From: Flammeovirga sp. EKP202 | GTDB lineage: Bacteria; Bacteroidota; Bacteroidia; Cytophagales; Flammeovirgaceae | Length of the DNA: 64,000 bases | NCBI RefSeq assembly: GCF_014534745.1 | Contig: NZ_JACVVP010000016.1 | Location: 85,780-149,779, forward strand | Direction: 5' to 3' | Shown here: piece after piece, positions 45,848 through 53,989 of the stretch | Layout: every line of letters starts with the position of its first letter | Numbering within the stretch: the stretch's first letter is position 1 | The notes under the pieces: generated by a model | What the model was told of the DNA's origin: nothing | Seen by the model: only the letters and a program-made list of their open reading frames with translations | Databases searched by the model: none | Program-made: the position numbers and the translations under genes

Positions 45848-48800
45848 TTAGACCATTAAAAATTCTACGAAAAAAGAGGTACCATCACCTTCGGTTGTTT
45901 CAAACCAAATGCTTCCACCCATTTGCTCGATTCCCCTTTTCGCTACGGCTAAACCAATGCCTGAACCCGTTTCTTTGGTCGTAAAGTTTGGTACAAAAAC
46001 CTTATTTTGAACATCTTCAGGAATTCCATTACCATTATCAATCACGGTTACAATTGCCTTTTCTCCATTTTCGTAAAGGTCAATAATAATTTTCGACTCC
46101 TTATCTCCATCAATCGCCTGTATTCCATTTAATATCAAATTACTCAAAATTCTGGCCGTTAATTTCTCGTCTCCTTCGACAATTACATCAGCACCAATCT
46201 GAGTATCTGAAAAATGAATATTGGATTTACTTGAATGCAAAAGAATGGTTTGTTGAATTACTTTTGATAAATTAAATTCTTCTCTTTTTGGAACAGGCAT
46301 AGTAGCAAATGAAGAGAATGAAGTGACAATACCACTCAATGTATCTACTTGATTTATAAGCATTTTAGTAGCTTTCATCAGCTTCGGATTATCATCGGTA
46401 TGTGCTACCCTTTCCAGCTGTTGCAAATACAACTTCATTGGAGTCAGAGGGTTTTTAATTTCATGTGCTACCTGTTTTGCTACATCCCTCCATGCACTTT
46501 CTCTTTGGCTTTGTTCCAATTCTTTTTTGGACTCTTCTAGCTTAGCAAGCATTTTATTGTATTCCCCTACTAATTGACCAAATTCATCGTGGGCATTATA
46601 TTGAATAGGCTCATTTTTCTTACTCAAAGTAATTCTATTCAACTCAGGAATAATCAATTTAATTGGACTTAAAAGACCCTGAGCTGCATAGTGCACAATA
46701 GGAAGTAAAGTCAAGAATAATATCGTAAATATCATCATGATGGTAGTAATTACCTCCAAAGATCTATCATCCAAACGATTCAATGACTTGAAAAACGGTA
46801 TACTCACAATCCCCATTACCTTACCTGTATTGAAAGCTTTTACACCAATATATGATGTATTATACTCCAAAGTACCAATCTGTTCTTTAAGTACAACTCT
46901 TGTCTTCTTTTCCTCTACAATACCCACATAAGCTTGAGGGTTAATTTCGGTGGATAGAATTTCTTCATCAAAGATCTCATTATCAGAAGCCGATTTTAAA
47001 ATCCCCTGTTTGTTATAAAAACGAATATCAGCCTGCATAATATCAGACAGTTCTTCAATGAAAACATCCAGCTTTATCGTTTCATTTTCTGAGTAATTTT
47101 TTGATAACTCGTGATTTTTGAAAAGGTTACTTGCCACAATTTGAGCTTTCTCTAAGTACTGTCTTTCAACCTCCATTTTTGTAGTTGTTACCATTACTGA
47201 ACCCATTACTATGGCGAGTAAGAAGATTGGAAAGAAAATCGAAAGGTTCAGGTAGATTTGTACTTTTGTGGAGAAACTTCTCGAATACTCTAAGGGGTTT
47301 CTAAGGTAATTTGTGAGGTTGAACGTAAAGAAAACTATAAATACCAGCACTGTAAAATAGGAAGAAAAAGCCTTAAAATAATTGAGGTAATTGAATTCCT
47401 TGGAGGAAATCACAACAATTCTATTATTGGTATTAGGTAACAAAAGGTGTTCATATCCATTGAATTTTACGTTTGACAGTAAGTAGATTGTCCCCTCTTT
47501 AAAAGACTCTTCTAAGAAGTTATTGGAGTAATTATAATCTCCCGCACTGAAAATTAATTCTCCTTTAAAAAAGATAGCGTAAGAATAATCTTCTTGAGAG
47601 TTCCCTATGATAAAATCTTCATCTAATAACGTTGACCTGAAGTATTTACCACCAATTGACTTTTGATAAAGCTCTATAAGACAATATCCTAATGTATCTG
47701 TAGATTCAAATTTATCGACAATTGGTATATTACAAAGATAACTGTACGTACCTTTTTGAAGATCCATTTTAGTATTTAACCCCAATGAAATTTTAGAGTC
47801 ATTATTCTCTTGAAAAGCATTAAGTAGCTGATTATAGTCGTATTCACCTGACACATTTTCTCCATTATCAAAAAGCATATTGACTTTGATGTCAAACCTA
47901 TTGCCCAACCACTCCACTAATTCTAATTTAATGTTCTTGGACACTTCAATACCATAGGGTTTGTTGAGAAAGGCCATTGCATCTATCACACTGTTATCCT
48001 CTTCAATTTGAGCAATTGTTTTTTCTAGAAGAGTTTTTACAAAGTCATCATTATCCATCAACTTTAAGGCAAACTTTTGCTTAAAGGCTTCGTCTTTCTT
48101 TGTTTGAACGCCTTCTATCACTATTGCACCCATTGTTGAGAATAAAACAATGTGTGAAATGAGATACATAATTGCAGGAAACCTACCACTAGCGTAATGA
48201 TTAGGTGATTTGATCATGAGAGAAACCCCAATAAAAATAGCAACGAGGTTTATCAAAATAAGATCAAAAGGCTCAAAGAAAAATTGAAGAATAAATACCG
48301 TTAGAATTGAAATTAACAAAGCGATCGATTTTCCATAAAAATCTAACCACCAACAGATCAATCTCATAAAAAAGTGAGCTGTTAATCCCATCATCAAGAA
48401 ACCCATCAAAGCAATCAATTGCGACAAAAAGATAAGAGTATTCATCTCAAAAAAGGTGAGCTCTACTTCATAAGTCGATATTATTTCAAATACATTGACA
48501 AAGACATCTTTAAAACCGTTGATAATAAAGAAATAACCAATGATCATCAACACACTAAGTCCTATTTTCACTCTTGAATCCAGTTCAATAATTGACCGAA
48601 TAGAAAAGAGGTATTTAAAGTTTTTAGAGATCCATCTAAAAATCAATAAACAAAAAATAAAGTCCAGTAAAATTACGGCCATTGAATCCCATGACCCTAC
48701 AAATGAAGTTCGAATTGGCTCTAATACTTTATATTCGTCTTTAATTAGAGGATTACTGATAATATCAAGTACTACTTGATGCAAGAAAACCACTCCGACT

Positions 48801-49570
48801 AAAAAGACCGACAACATCACGAAAACAGAATAACCTTCAAGGATTTTCTCAGTAATATATGTACTAAGAGAAGACAATAGAAAGAAAACGGCAAGTAAAA
48901 CACAAACCAAAAATGATTGCCAAGGGAAAAACTCTACAATCGTTTTGTTAGACACATCAATTGAGAAAAGATATTTATCTAACTTCGTATTAATATTCCT
49001 GTAATTACTATTGACTTTAAATTTTGCTAGCTTAGGTTGTTGCTTACTTCCAAACACGAACTTATTGACATAGTCGGGAAGGATAATAGATTGATAGTTT
49101 GATTTAATAAGAAGAGGAACTATTACAAAAATCTCATAATCTTGATTGTAAAGTAAAATGTTGGATTTTCGAACATAGAAGTAAGAATCTTCCTTCTTAA
49201 TTACATCTTCAACAAAATAGTTGAATAACTTATCTTCTATATATTTTAATTTTAGATTGTTATCGGACCAATAGACCAGCTCTCCTTTTTTAAAAATATA
49301 TGTAGGGTCAGAATCAACAGACAATAAGGATTTAAATTGAATATTTTCACCTTTTTGACCTTTCAGAGATTGCTTGATCTCATATATTGCATCATCGGCA
49401 TTTTTACTTAAATCAACAATTCGATCTTGAACATAAGAGTCATACTTATCATCACTGTAGAACTCGATATTAACAAGATAAATAAGGACTGATAATAGCA
49501 TAAAGACACCTCCAACGATGACTTTATTTTTTACACCGAAAACTTTTCTAAAAAATTGCTTAGCTGTCAT
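45848..49570 (-). CDS. Very large NtrY-like membrane sensor histidine kinase
   Basis: The 1240-residue protein has an N-terminal membrane anchor (about 17-35), an extracytoplasmic domain (about 36-210), a block of some eight to ten membrane segments (about 211-490), a second extracytoplasmic region (about 495-740), further membrane segments (near 745-765 and 785-810), a third extracytoplasmic part (about 815-940), a membrane segment with HAMP linker (about 945-1010) and the kinase core. The phosphoacceptor is His1036 in VAHEIKNPLTPMKL; the N-box is SNLILNGIQAI, and DNGNGIPEDV and GSGIGLAVAKRGIEQMGG are the ATP-lid boxes. The H-box is of NtrY type. No response regulator is encoded nearby. It lies behind the oxidase assembly genes after a terminator. 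Confidence 0.88.
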   Translation of the reverse strand: MTAKQFFRKVFGVKNKVIVGGVFMLLSVLIYLVNIEFYSDDKYDSYVQDRIVDLSKNADDAIYEIKQSLKGQKGENIQFKSLLSVDSDPTYIFKKGELVYWSDNNLKLKYIEDKLFNYFVEDVIKKEDSYFYVRKSNILLYNQDYEIFVIVPLLIKSNYQSIILPDYVNKFVFGSKQQPKLAKFKVNSNYRNINTKLDKYLFSIDVSNKTIVEFFPWQSFLVCVLLAVFFLLSSLSTYITEKILEGYSVFVMLSVFLVGVVFLHQVVLDIISNPLIKDEYKVLEPIRTSFVGSWDSMAVILLDFIFCLLIFRWISKNFKYLFSIRSIIELDSRVKIGLSVLMIIGYFFIINGFKDVFVNVFEIISTYEVELTFFEMNTLIFLSQLIALMGFLMMGLTAHFFMRLICWWLDFYGKSIALLISILTVFILQFFFEPFDLILINLVAIFIGVSLMIKSPNHYASGRFPAIMYLISHIVLFSTMGAIVIEGVQTKKDEAFKQKFALKLMDNDDFVKTLLEKTIAQIEEDNSVIDAMAFLNKPYGIEVSKNIKLELVEWLGNRFDIKVNMLFDNGENVSGEYDYNQLLNAFQENNDSKISLGLNTKMDLQKGTYSYLCNIPIVDKFESTDTLGYCLIELYQKSIGGKYFRSTLLDEDFIIGNSQEDYSYAIFFKGELIFSAGDYNYSNNFLEESFKEGTIYLLSNVKFNGYEHLLLPNTNNRIVVISSKEFNYLNYFKAFSSYFTVLVFIVFFTFNLTNYLRNPLEYSRSFSTKVQIYLNLSIFFPIFLLAIVMGSVMVTTTKMEVERQYLEKAQIVASNLFKNHELSKNYSENETIKLDVFIEELSDIMQADIRFYNKQGILKSASDNEIFDEEILSTEINPQAYVGIVEEKKTRVVLKEQIGTLEYNTSYIGVKAFNTGKVMGIVSIPFFKSLNRLDDRSLEVITTIMMIFTILFLTLLPIVHYAAQGLLSPIKLIIPELNRITLSKKNEPIQYNAHDEFGQLVGEYNKMLAKLEESKKELEQSQRESAWRDVAKQVAHEIKNPLTPMKLYLQQLERVAHTDDNPKLMKATKMLINQVDTLSGIVTSFSSFATMPVPKREEFNLSKVIQQTILLHSSKSNIHFSDTQIGADVIVEGDEKLTARILSNLILNGIQAIDGDKESKIIIDLYENGEKAIVTVIDNGNGIPEDVQNKVFVPNFTTKETGSGIGLAVAKRGIEQMGGSIWFETTEGDGTSFFVEFLMV

Positions 49571-49597
49571 AAAAAATCGATTGGAATACCCAATACT

Positions 49598-49641
49598 ACA
49601 AAAAAAAACTTCAACAAGGCGAACTTATTGAAGTTTTTTGA
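49598..49641 (-). terminator. Terminator of the oxidase assembly operon
   Basis: On the minus strand AAAACTTCAA pairs with TTGAAGTTTT and more than eight T residues follow. It lies between the small CxxC gene and the kinase gene. Confidence 0.88.
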
Positions 49642-49659
49642 AACGGTCAATATTTATTA

Positions 49660-49902
49660 TTACATAGAAAGAGCTTGTTTCTCTTTTTGTGTTTTTCTAT
49701 ACCAAAGATATACGATAGAAGAAATAATAATATATGGCATTACCATAAGGTATAAAATTCCATTATTTAGTCCTGCGCCTACTGCACTTGACCCATCACT
49801 GATGTTGTTTTCTACAGTGGCTCTACACATTGCACATTGTGCAAAAATGCTTACAGTAGAAAGTAGAGAAATAACGATTGATAAAAATGTCTTTTTAAGC
49901 AT
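49660..49902 (-). CDS. Small membrane protein with CxxC motif in the oxidase assembly cluster
   Basis: The 80-residue protein has a signal-like N-terminal segment (4-21, ending IFAQ), a CAMC motif (23-26), a short loop, a membrane helix (about 49-67) and a basic tail. No domain name is known to me. It overlaps the DUF420 gene by 8 bases and closes an operon with the SCO protein, which suggests a role in copper delivery or cysteine reduction for cytochrome oxidase; that is inference from context. Confidence 0.7.
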   Translation of the reverse strand: MLKKTFLSIVISLLSTVSIFAQCAMCRATVENNISDGSSAVGAGLNNGILYLMVMPYIIISSIVYLWYRKTQKEKQALSM

Positions 49903-50482
49903 AGTATGGGCTAATTAATAAATAAACAATTACACCTGTCACGGCTACATATTCCCAAATAGGGAAAGTCCATTTTACAATTTTTCTGTGAGCATCTAAT
50001 CTCTTTGAGATTGCAAAATAAATCGCCAATAAAACAAATGGTACTACTACTGCTGATAAAACAATATGAGATAATAGTATCACAATATATATTGTTCTTA
50101 ATGATCCTGCTTCTGCTTTCTCAGATTCTGACAAGATCCCATCGCCATTCAAGTCACCGAAAACAGTATGTCCACCTTGGAAGTGGTAGATAACGTAAGA
50201 TACTAAGAAAATTGCTCCCAAAGTAAAAGCAATGTACATCATTAGTTTATGCAATTCTAATTTTCTTTTTTTGGCAAAATATGCTCCTAAAAGAAGTACT
50301 ACTGCACAAGAAAAATTAATTACTGCATTTAAGTGAGGTAGAAAGGAAACATCAAGATCTCCCAACTTACCTGTTTGTGGTATAAAAAGTAGTAATGCTA
50401 CAACGATTGGTATTAAAACTGAAACTACCCCGATTACAATCATCGGTAGTTTATCATTTTTGTTTGTTATTACCTGTTCCAT
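49895..50482 (-). CDS. DUF420 family membrane protein (CtaM-like) with EF-hand-like loop
   Basis: The 195-residue protein has five membrane segments (near 14-34, 50-70, 80-100, 128-158 and 175-192). DUF420 proteins such as CtaM are needed for maturation of heme-copper oxidases. Conserved histidines include His50, His78, His100, His139 and His165. Unusually, the loop after His100 and His105 holds D-L-N-G-D-G-I-L-S-E-S-E (110-121), a textbook EF-hand calcium loop with ligands at positions 1, 3, 5, 9 and 12. The gene starts one base from the SCO stop and overlaps the small CxxC gene, so the three are co-translated. Confidence 0.87.
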   Translation of the reverse strand: MEQVITNKNDKLPMIVIGVVSVLIPIVVALLLFIPQTGKLGDLDVSFLPHLNAVINFSCAVVLLLGAYFAKKRKLELHKLMMYIAFTLGAIFLVSYVIYHFQGGHTVFGDLNGDGILSESEKAEAGSLRTIYIVILLSHIVLSAVVVPFVLLAIYFAISKRLDAHRKIVKWTFPIWEYVAVTGVIVYLLISPYYA

Positions 50483-51156
50483 TATTTTTCTGTTAATAGT
50501 ATTGATATCTCAGTTAATAATCTTTTCACATCCTCCTGATCTGTACCACTGTAAAATCCTCGGATTCTTCCTTCAGTATCTACTAATATTAATTTATCAG
50601 AATGTGAAAGTGAGGTACTTTGACCAAGTGCTTCCTCTTTGGCAGTAATGTAGAAACCACATTGCCCTAGATCCATAATCGTTTGTTTATCTCCCGTCAA
50701 AAGATTCCACTTGTTAGTGTCTATCTTATTTTTTTGAGCATAGTCTTTTAGGACTTGAGGAGTATCGTAATTGGGATCAATAGAAAATGATAGAATTTCT
50801 AATCTATCTTCGTTTTTAAAACGCTCTTGTACTCTTAATAAACCTGATGTCATCGCCTTACAGATGTCAGGACAAGACGTAAAAAAGAAATCGGCTACAT
50901 AAACCTTTCCTTCCAAATTTCTATTTGTAAATCTCACACTATCTTGATTCATGAAATCAAATGAAGGTATTCTATGTACTCCATTGATTTCATTAGGCGT
51001 ACAATTTACCGACTTTAAGTTGTACACCTGAAGTTCTTCTGGTGATTCTAGTTTGTATTCGTTCGTTCCGAAGTTCTTCAAGAAGAAGAAAATAAATAAT
51101 GGAGTTCCTATTAGTGCAAACAGAAAAATCCATTTTTTCGCATTAGGTTTATTCAT
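50482..51156 (-). CDS. SCO1/SenC family copper chaperone for cytochrome oxidase
   Basis: The 224-residue protein has an N-terminal membrane anchor (about 9-27) and a thioredoxin-like periplasmic domain. The copper-binding residues are Cys95 and Cys99 (FTSCPDICK) and His185 (SLSHSDK). SCO proteins deliver copper to the CuA site of subunit II or keep its cysteines reduced. It sits directly after the terminal-oxidase subunit genes and before DUF420. A stem-loop precedes it, so it may start its own transcript or be reached by read-through. Confidence 0.92.
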   Translation of the reverse strand: MNKPNAKKWIFLFALIGTPLFIFFFLKNFGTNEYKLESPEELQVYNLKSVNCTPNEINGVHRIPSFDFMNQDSVRFTNRNLEGKVYVADFFFTSCPDICKAMTSGLLRVQERFKNEDRLEILSFSIDPNYDTPQVLKDYAQKNKIDTNKWNLLTGDKQTIMDLGQCGFYITAKEEALGQSTSLSHSDKLILVDTEGRIRGFYSGTDQEDVKRLLTEISILLTEK

Positions 51157-51177
51157 TGATATAGTGCTCTAAAAGTA

Positions 51178-51222
51178 AATATGGTTTGATTTCTACAAAG
51201 GTGAAGAAATCAAACCATATTA
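51178..51222 (-). terminator. Stem-loop between the subunit IV and SCO genes
   Basis: ATATGGTTTGATTTCT pairs perfectly with AGAAATCAAACCATAT. On the minus strand the following sequence is TTACTTTT, a weak T-run, so it may be an attenuating terminator or a processing site. Confidence 0.6.
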
Positions 51223-51249
51223 TTGATTAATATTATCCAAAATTTGGGA

Positions 51250-51588
51250 TTACCAATTCTGAATAGCAGTTACAACTGCTCCACCTTCATCAAAAAGGGC
51301 TACTAATAACCATACTAAAAACAGTAATGGGAATAAGATGACAAACTTTAAAAGTTTTGTTTCATGACCTAAGTGCATGAATTCCCAAATAATATAACCT
51401 GCTTTCACTAAAGTTAAAGCAACAAAAATAATATTTAACGGTGTTCTGCTTGCGCCATCAGGCCATGCAAAAGCAAAGATAAATTCAATAATAGTTACGA
51501 TAGCTAAAATTGCAGTTACTTTTACTACAGTTTTCATTTTAGCTGCTTTGATTTGCTCAGGTGTCATTGAAGCATCAAAATGTGCCAT
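51250..51588 (-). CDS. Cytochrome c oxidase subunit IV (prokaryotic COX4/CyoD family)
   Basis: The 112-residue protein has three membrane helices (about 22-45, 51-70 and 78-100). MKTVVKVTAILAIVTIIEFIF, a helix with the FxWEFMHLGHE segment and the third helix LKFVILFPLLFLVWLLVAL are typical of the small subunit IV that stabilises the oxidase. Its start is 39 bases after the subunit III stop on the same strand. Confidence 0.88.
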   Translation of the reverse strand: MAHFDASMTPEQIKAAKMKTVVKVTAILAIVTIIEFIFAFAWPDGASRTPLNIIFVALTLVKAGYIIWEFMHLGHETKLLKFVILFPLLFLVWLLVALFDEGGAVVTAIQNW

Positions 51589-51627
51589 ATCTTTATTCTT
51601 TAATGGTTTTTAATCTAATTTTCTGTC

Positions 51628-52383
51628 TTATACAAGGTAGAAGAAAGTAAATACGAATACCCACACTAAATCGACAAAGTGCCAGTATAAACCTCCCTTC
51701 TCAATCATTTCATAAGTACCTCTTTCCTCGTAAGTACCCATTACTACGTTGTAGAAGATCACGATATTGATAATAACACCACTTGTTACGTGAATACCGT
51801 GGAAACCTGTAATAAAGAAGAAGAAACTAGCAAATAATTGAGGACCATATTGGTTCTCTCTTAAGTTAGCACCAAAAATCTGAACGCCATCTCTGATTAC
51901 ACCTTCATCAGTACCGTGAATAAAGTGAGACCATTCCCAAGCTTGACAAGCAAGGAAAGTAATACCACCTACGATTGTCCAAAGCATCCACTTCTCAACT
52001 TCCGCTTTTGATTTTCTTTCTCCTGCCTCAACAGCTAATACCATAGTTACTGAAGAAAGGATAAGAATAAATGTCATTAAACCTACGAACATCAATGGAG
52101 CATCTACTCCGTGTAATCCAGGGAAAGCATTGAATACTTTTTCTGGAATAGGCCAGTAAAAATTATCTGAACTTGTAGCAAATTCAAAAGCTGAGTAAGG
52201 GCCTTCGTACGCTGGGTGCATATACCTAACTACACCGTATGCAATTAATAAAGACGCGAATGTAAAAGCATCCGATACTAAGAAAAACCACATCATCAGT
52301 TTTCCATAAGTTGCTTTCATTGGTCTCTCTCCACCATCCCATTTAGTAACTACGGGATTCTTCAAAGTTGTAGATGATGACAT
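51628..52383 (-). CDS. Cytochrome c oxidase subunit III
   Basis: The 251-residue membrane protein belongs to the heme-copper oxidase subunit III family. The N-terminal half shows the MWFFLVSDAFTFASLLIAYGVVRY helix and the C-terminal half the AWEWSHFI, FFFITGFHGIHVTSGVIINIV and YWHFVDLVWVFVFTFFYLV helices, the usual seven-helix pattern with an insertion (about 75-100) between. It lies 130 bases downstream of a shorter subunit III paralog; two subunit III-like genes in a row are usual in Bacteroidota oxidase clusters. Two Crp/Fnr-like palindromes lie in that gap. Confidence 0.92.
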   Translation of the reverse strand: MSSSTTLKNPVVTKWDGGERPMKATYGKLMMWFFLVSDAFTFASLLIAYGVVRYMHPAYEGPYSAFEFATSSDNFYWPIPEKVFNAFPGLHGVDAPLMFVGLMTFILILSSVTMVLAVEAGERKSKAEVEKWMLWTIVGGITFLACQAWEWSHFIHGTDEGVIRDGVQIFGANLRENQYGPQLFASFFFFITGFHGIHVTSGVIINIVIFYNVVMGTYEERGTYEMIEKGGLYWHFVDLVWVFVFTFFYLV

Positions 52384-52473
52384 AAAAAATTGTAAGTTAT
52401 TTTTATAGTGTCTGTTTGAATTATATTTCCTAACACAAATAAATGGTCGTTTTTTAACAATAACAACTATTTG

Positions 52474-52509
52474 ATGACATTTGTGTTATTTTTTTATGAC
52501 GATTGTCAT
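52474..52509 (-). promoter_or_regulatory. Pair of Crp/Fnr-like palindromes upstream of subunit III
   Basis: ATGAC-GATT-GTCAT (52496-52509) is a near-perfect 14-bp dyad, and ATGACATTTGTGTT (52474-52487) is a weaker copy with the same 5-N4-5 spacing. Both lie about 90-126 bases before the ATG of the subunit III gene. The geometry matches Crp/Fnr-family operators. Confidence 0.5.
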
Positions 52510-52512
52510 TCT

Positions 52513-53082
52513 TTAGCGATTTAAAAGTAGAAAAACAAACAGATAAACCCATAATCCACCAAGGAAATGCCAATAGTTGGCACACATCTCCATTCTTACG
52601 ATAGATGATGAATTGATCTTATTTCTATATGATTCTACTAGTATAATCCCTAAATAAATAATACCACTAACGATATGCAAACCGTGTAATCCCGTCAAAA
52701 CATACACAAATGAACCCGATGGGTTACCTACAAAGTATACATTAATATCTACTAACTCTTCCCAACCAATAAATTGTAAGAACAAGAAAACAAGTCCGAG
52801 CACTGAAGTTAAAGTAATGGCACTTTTCAATTGTGACATATTATCTTTTTTGGCTCCTAAATAAGCCCAGTGCATTGTCAAACTGCTTACTAATATAACA
52901 ACTGTACTTGCATACAAAATGTTTGGTAATTCAAATGTATACCAATTCCCTTCTGCTTGTCTTACGATGTATGCACTTGTAAGTGCTGCAAAAATCATCA
53001 CTACACTAACGATGAACAACCACATCGCAAATTTCTTTGGATGCATGCTTAAAGGGCGTTTAGGTGTATTTACTGCCGACAT
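52513..53082 (-). CDS. Heme-copper oxidase subunit III family protein, short paralog
   Basis: The 189-residue protein is a five-helix subunit III relative (KFAMWLFIVSVVMIFAALTSAYIV, VFLFLQFIGWEELV, FVYVLTGLHGLHIVSGIIYLGIIL, NYWHFLGGLWVYLFVFL). It lacks the first two helices of the full-length form, as in CyoC-type or split subunit III. The GLHGLHI block corresponds to GFHGIHV in the second copy. Its start lies 6 bases after the ctaB stop on the same strand, so it is part of the ctaA-ctaB transcript. Confidence 0.9.
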   Translation of the reverse strand: MSAVNTPKRPLSMHPKKFAMWLFIVSVVMIFAALTSAYIVRQAEGNWYTFELPNILYASTVVILVSSLTMHWAYLGAKKDNMSQLKSAITLTSVLGLVFLFLQFIGWEELVDINVYFVGNPSGSFVYVLTGLHGLHIVSGIIYLGIILVESYRNKINSSSIVRMEMCANYWHFLGGLWVYLFVFLLLNR

Positions 53083-53088
53083 AGTTTC

Positions 53089-53988
53089 TTAAATCTTATC
53101 TATTAAATATACAATTTGAACAATGGGTAAGTAGATAAAGGATGAAAACATAATTTTCAATGCTGCTTTATCTGTTTTATCTTTTATTAGGCCGAATGTT
53201 TGGAATAAGAATCCTGCACCAGCCAATGCTGCAATAATCCCAGAAATATGACCAGTTACACCAAATTGTGTAGGCAGGAAGCCCATTGGCAACAAGAACA
53301 TAGTATAAATCGAGATTTGTATTGCTGTATTTACGTCTTTGTCTCCATTAAAAGGAAGCATCTTGAAACCTGCTTTCTTGTAGTCTTTGTCCGCCACCCA
53401 AGCAATCGCCCAGAAGTGAGGGAATTGCCACATAAATTGAATTGCAAACAAGATCAACCCTTCTATACCTATAAACCCTGTCGCTGCTACCCAACCAATC
53501 ATTGGAGGGAAACCACCTGGAAATGCACCTACTAATACAGACAAAGGTGTAATCCTTTTTAAAGGTGTGTAAACAAAGGCATATAAGATTAAGGACAACA
53601 AGGATAACATTGTGGAGTATGCGTTCAAGAAGGTAAACATGATCGCACCTCCTAAAACTGCAAGAACTGCCGCATAAATTGCTGCTTCTTTTCTTGAGAT
53701 AATCCCCAAAGGCAAAGGTCTATTCATAGTTCTCTTCATCATCTTATCGTATTCTTTTTCAAGAATTTGATTGATGGTATTTGCAGAACCAGTAATTAGA
53801 AAACTACCAATGGTTAATGCTAAAATTTCTATTGCAGAAGCATCTTTTGTCCCCAACAAATAACCAAAGATTCCAGAGAAAACGACTACCATTGTAAGCC
53901 TTACTTTCAATAAGTCATAGAAATCTCTGAACCGACTCTTCCTCGGTGTTATCAACTGCTCTTTTTCTTTTACTTCTGCTACTAACAT
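53089..53988 (-). CDS. ctaB: Protoheme IX farnesyltransferase (heme O synthase)
   Basis: The 299-residue membrane enzyme of the UbiA prenyltransferase superfamily adds a farnesyl group to heme B to make heme O. The diagnostic motifs are NTINQILEKEYDKMMKRTMNRPLP (first Asp-rich site) and YTPLKRIT, GAFPGGFPPMIGW, QFPHFWAIAWVADKDYKKAGFKMLP. An in-frame ATG at 54030 would overlap ctaA by 41 bases; the ATG at 53988, 1 base from the ctaA stop, gives the normal N-terminus MLVAEVKEKE and is preferred. Heme O then goes to CtaA. Confidence 0.95.
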   Translation of the reverse strand: MLVAEVKEKEQLITPRKSRFRDFYDLLKVRLTMVVVFSGIFGYLLGTKDASAIEILALTIGSFLITGSANTINQILEKEYDKMMKRTMNRPLPLGIISRKEAAIYAAVLAVLGGAIMFTFLNAYSTMLSLLSLILYAFVYTPLKRITPLSVLVGAFPGGFPPMIGWVAATGFIGIEGLILFAIQFMWQFPHFWAIAWVADKDYKKAGFKMLPFNGDKDVNTAIQISIYTMFLLPMGFLPTQFGVTGHISGIIAALAGAGFLFQTFGLIKDKTDKAALKIMFSSFIYLPIVQIVYLIDKI

Positions 53989-53989
53989 A

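Noticed and set aside
49556..49918. 120-codon plus-strand frame across the small CxxC gene
   Set aside because: It runs opposite to a better supported gene with signal sequence and operon overlap, and spans a terminator.
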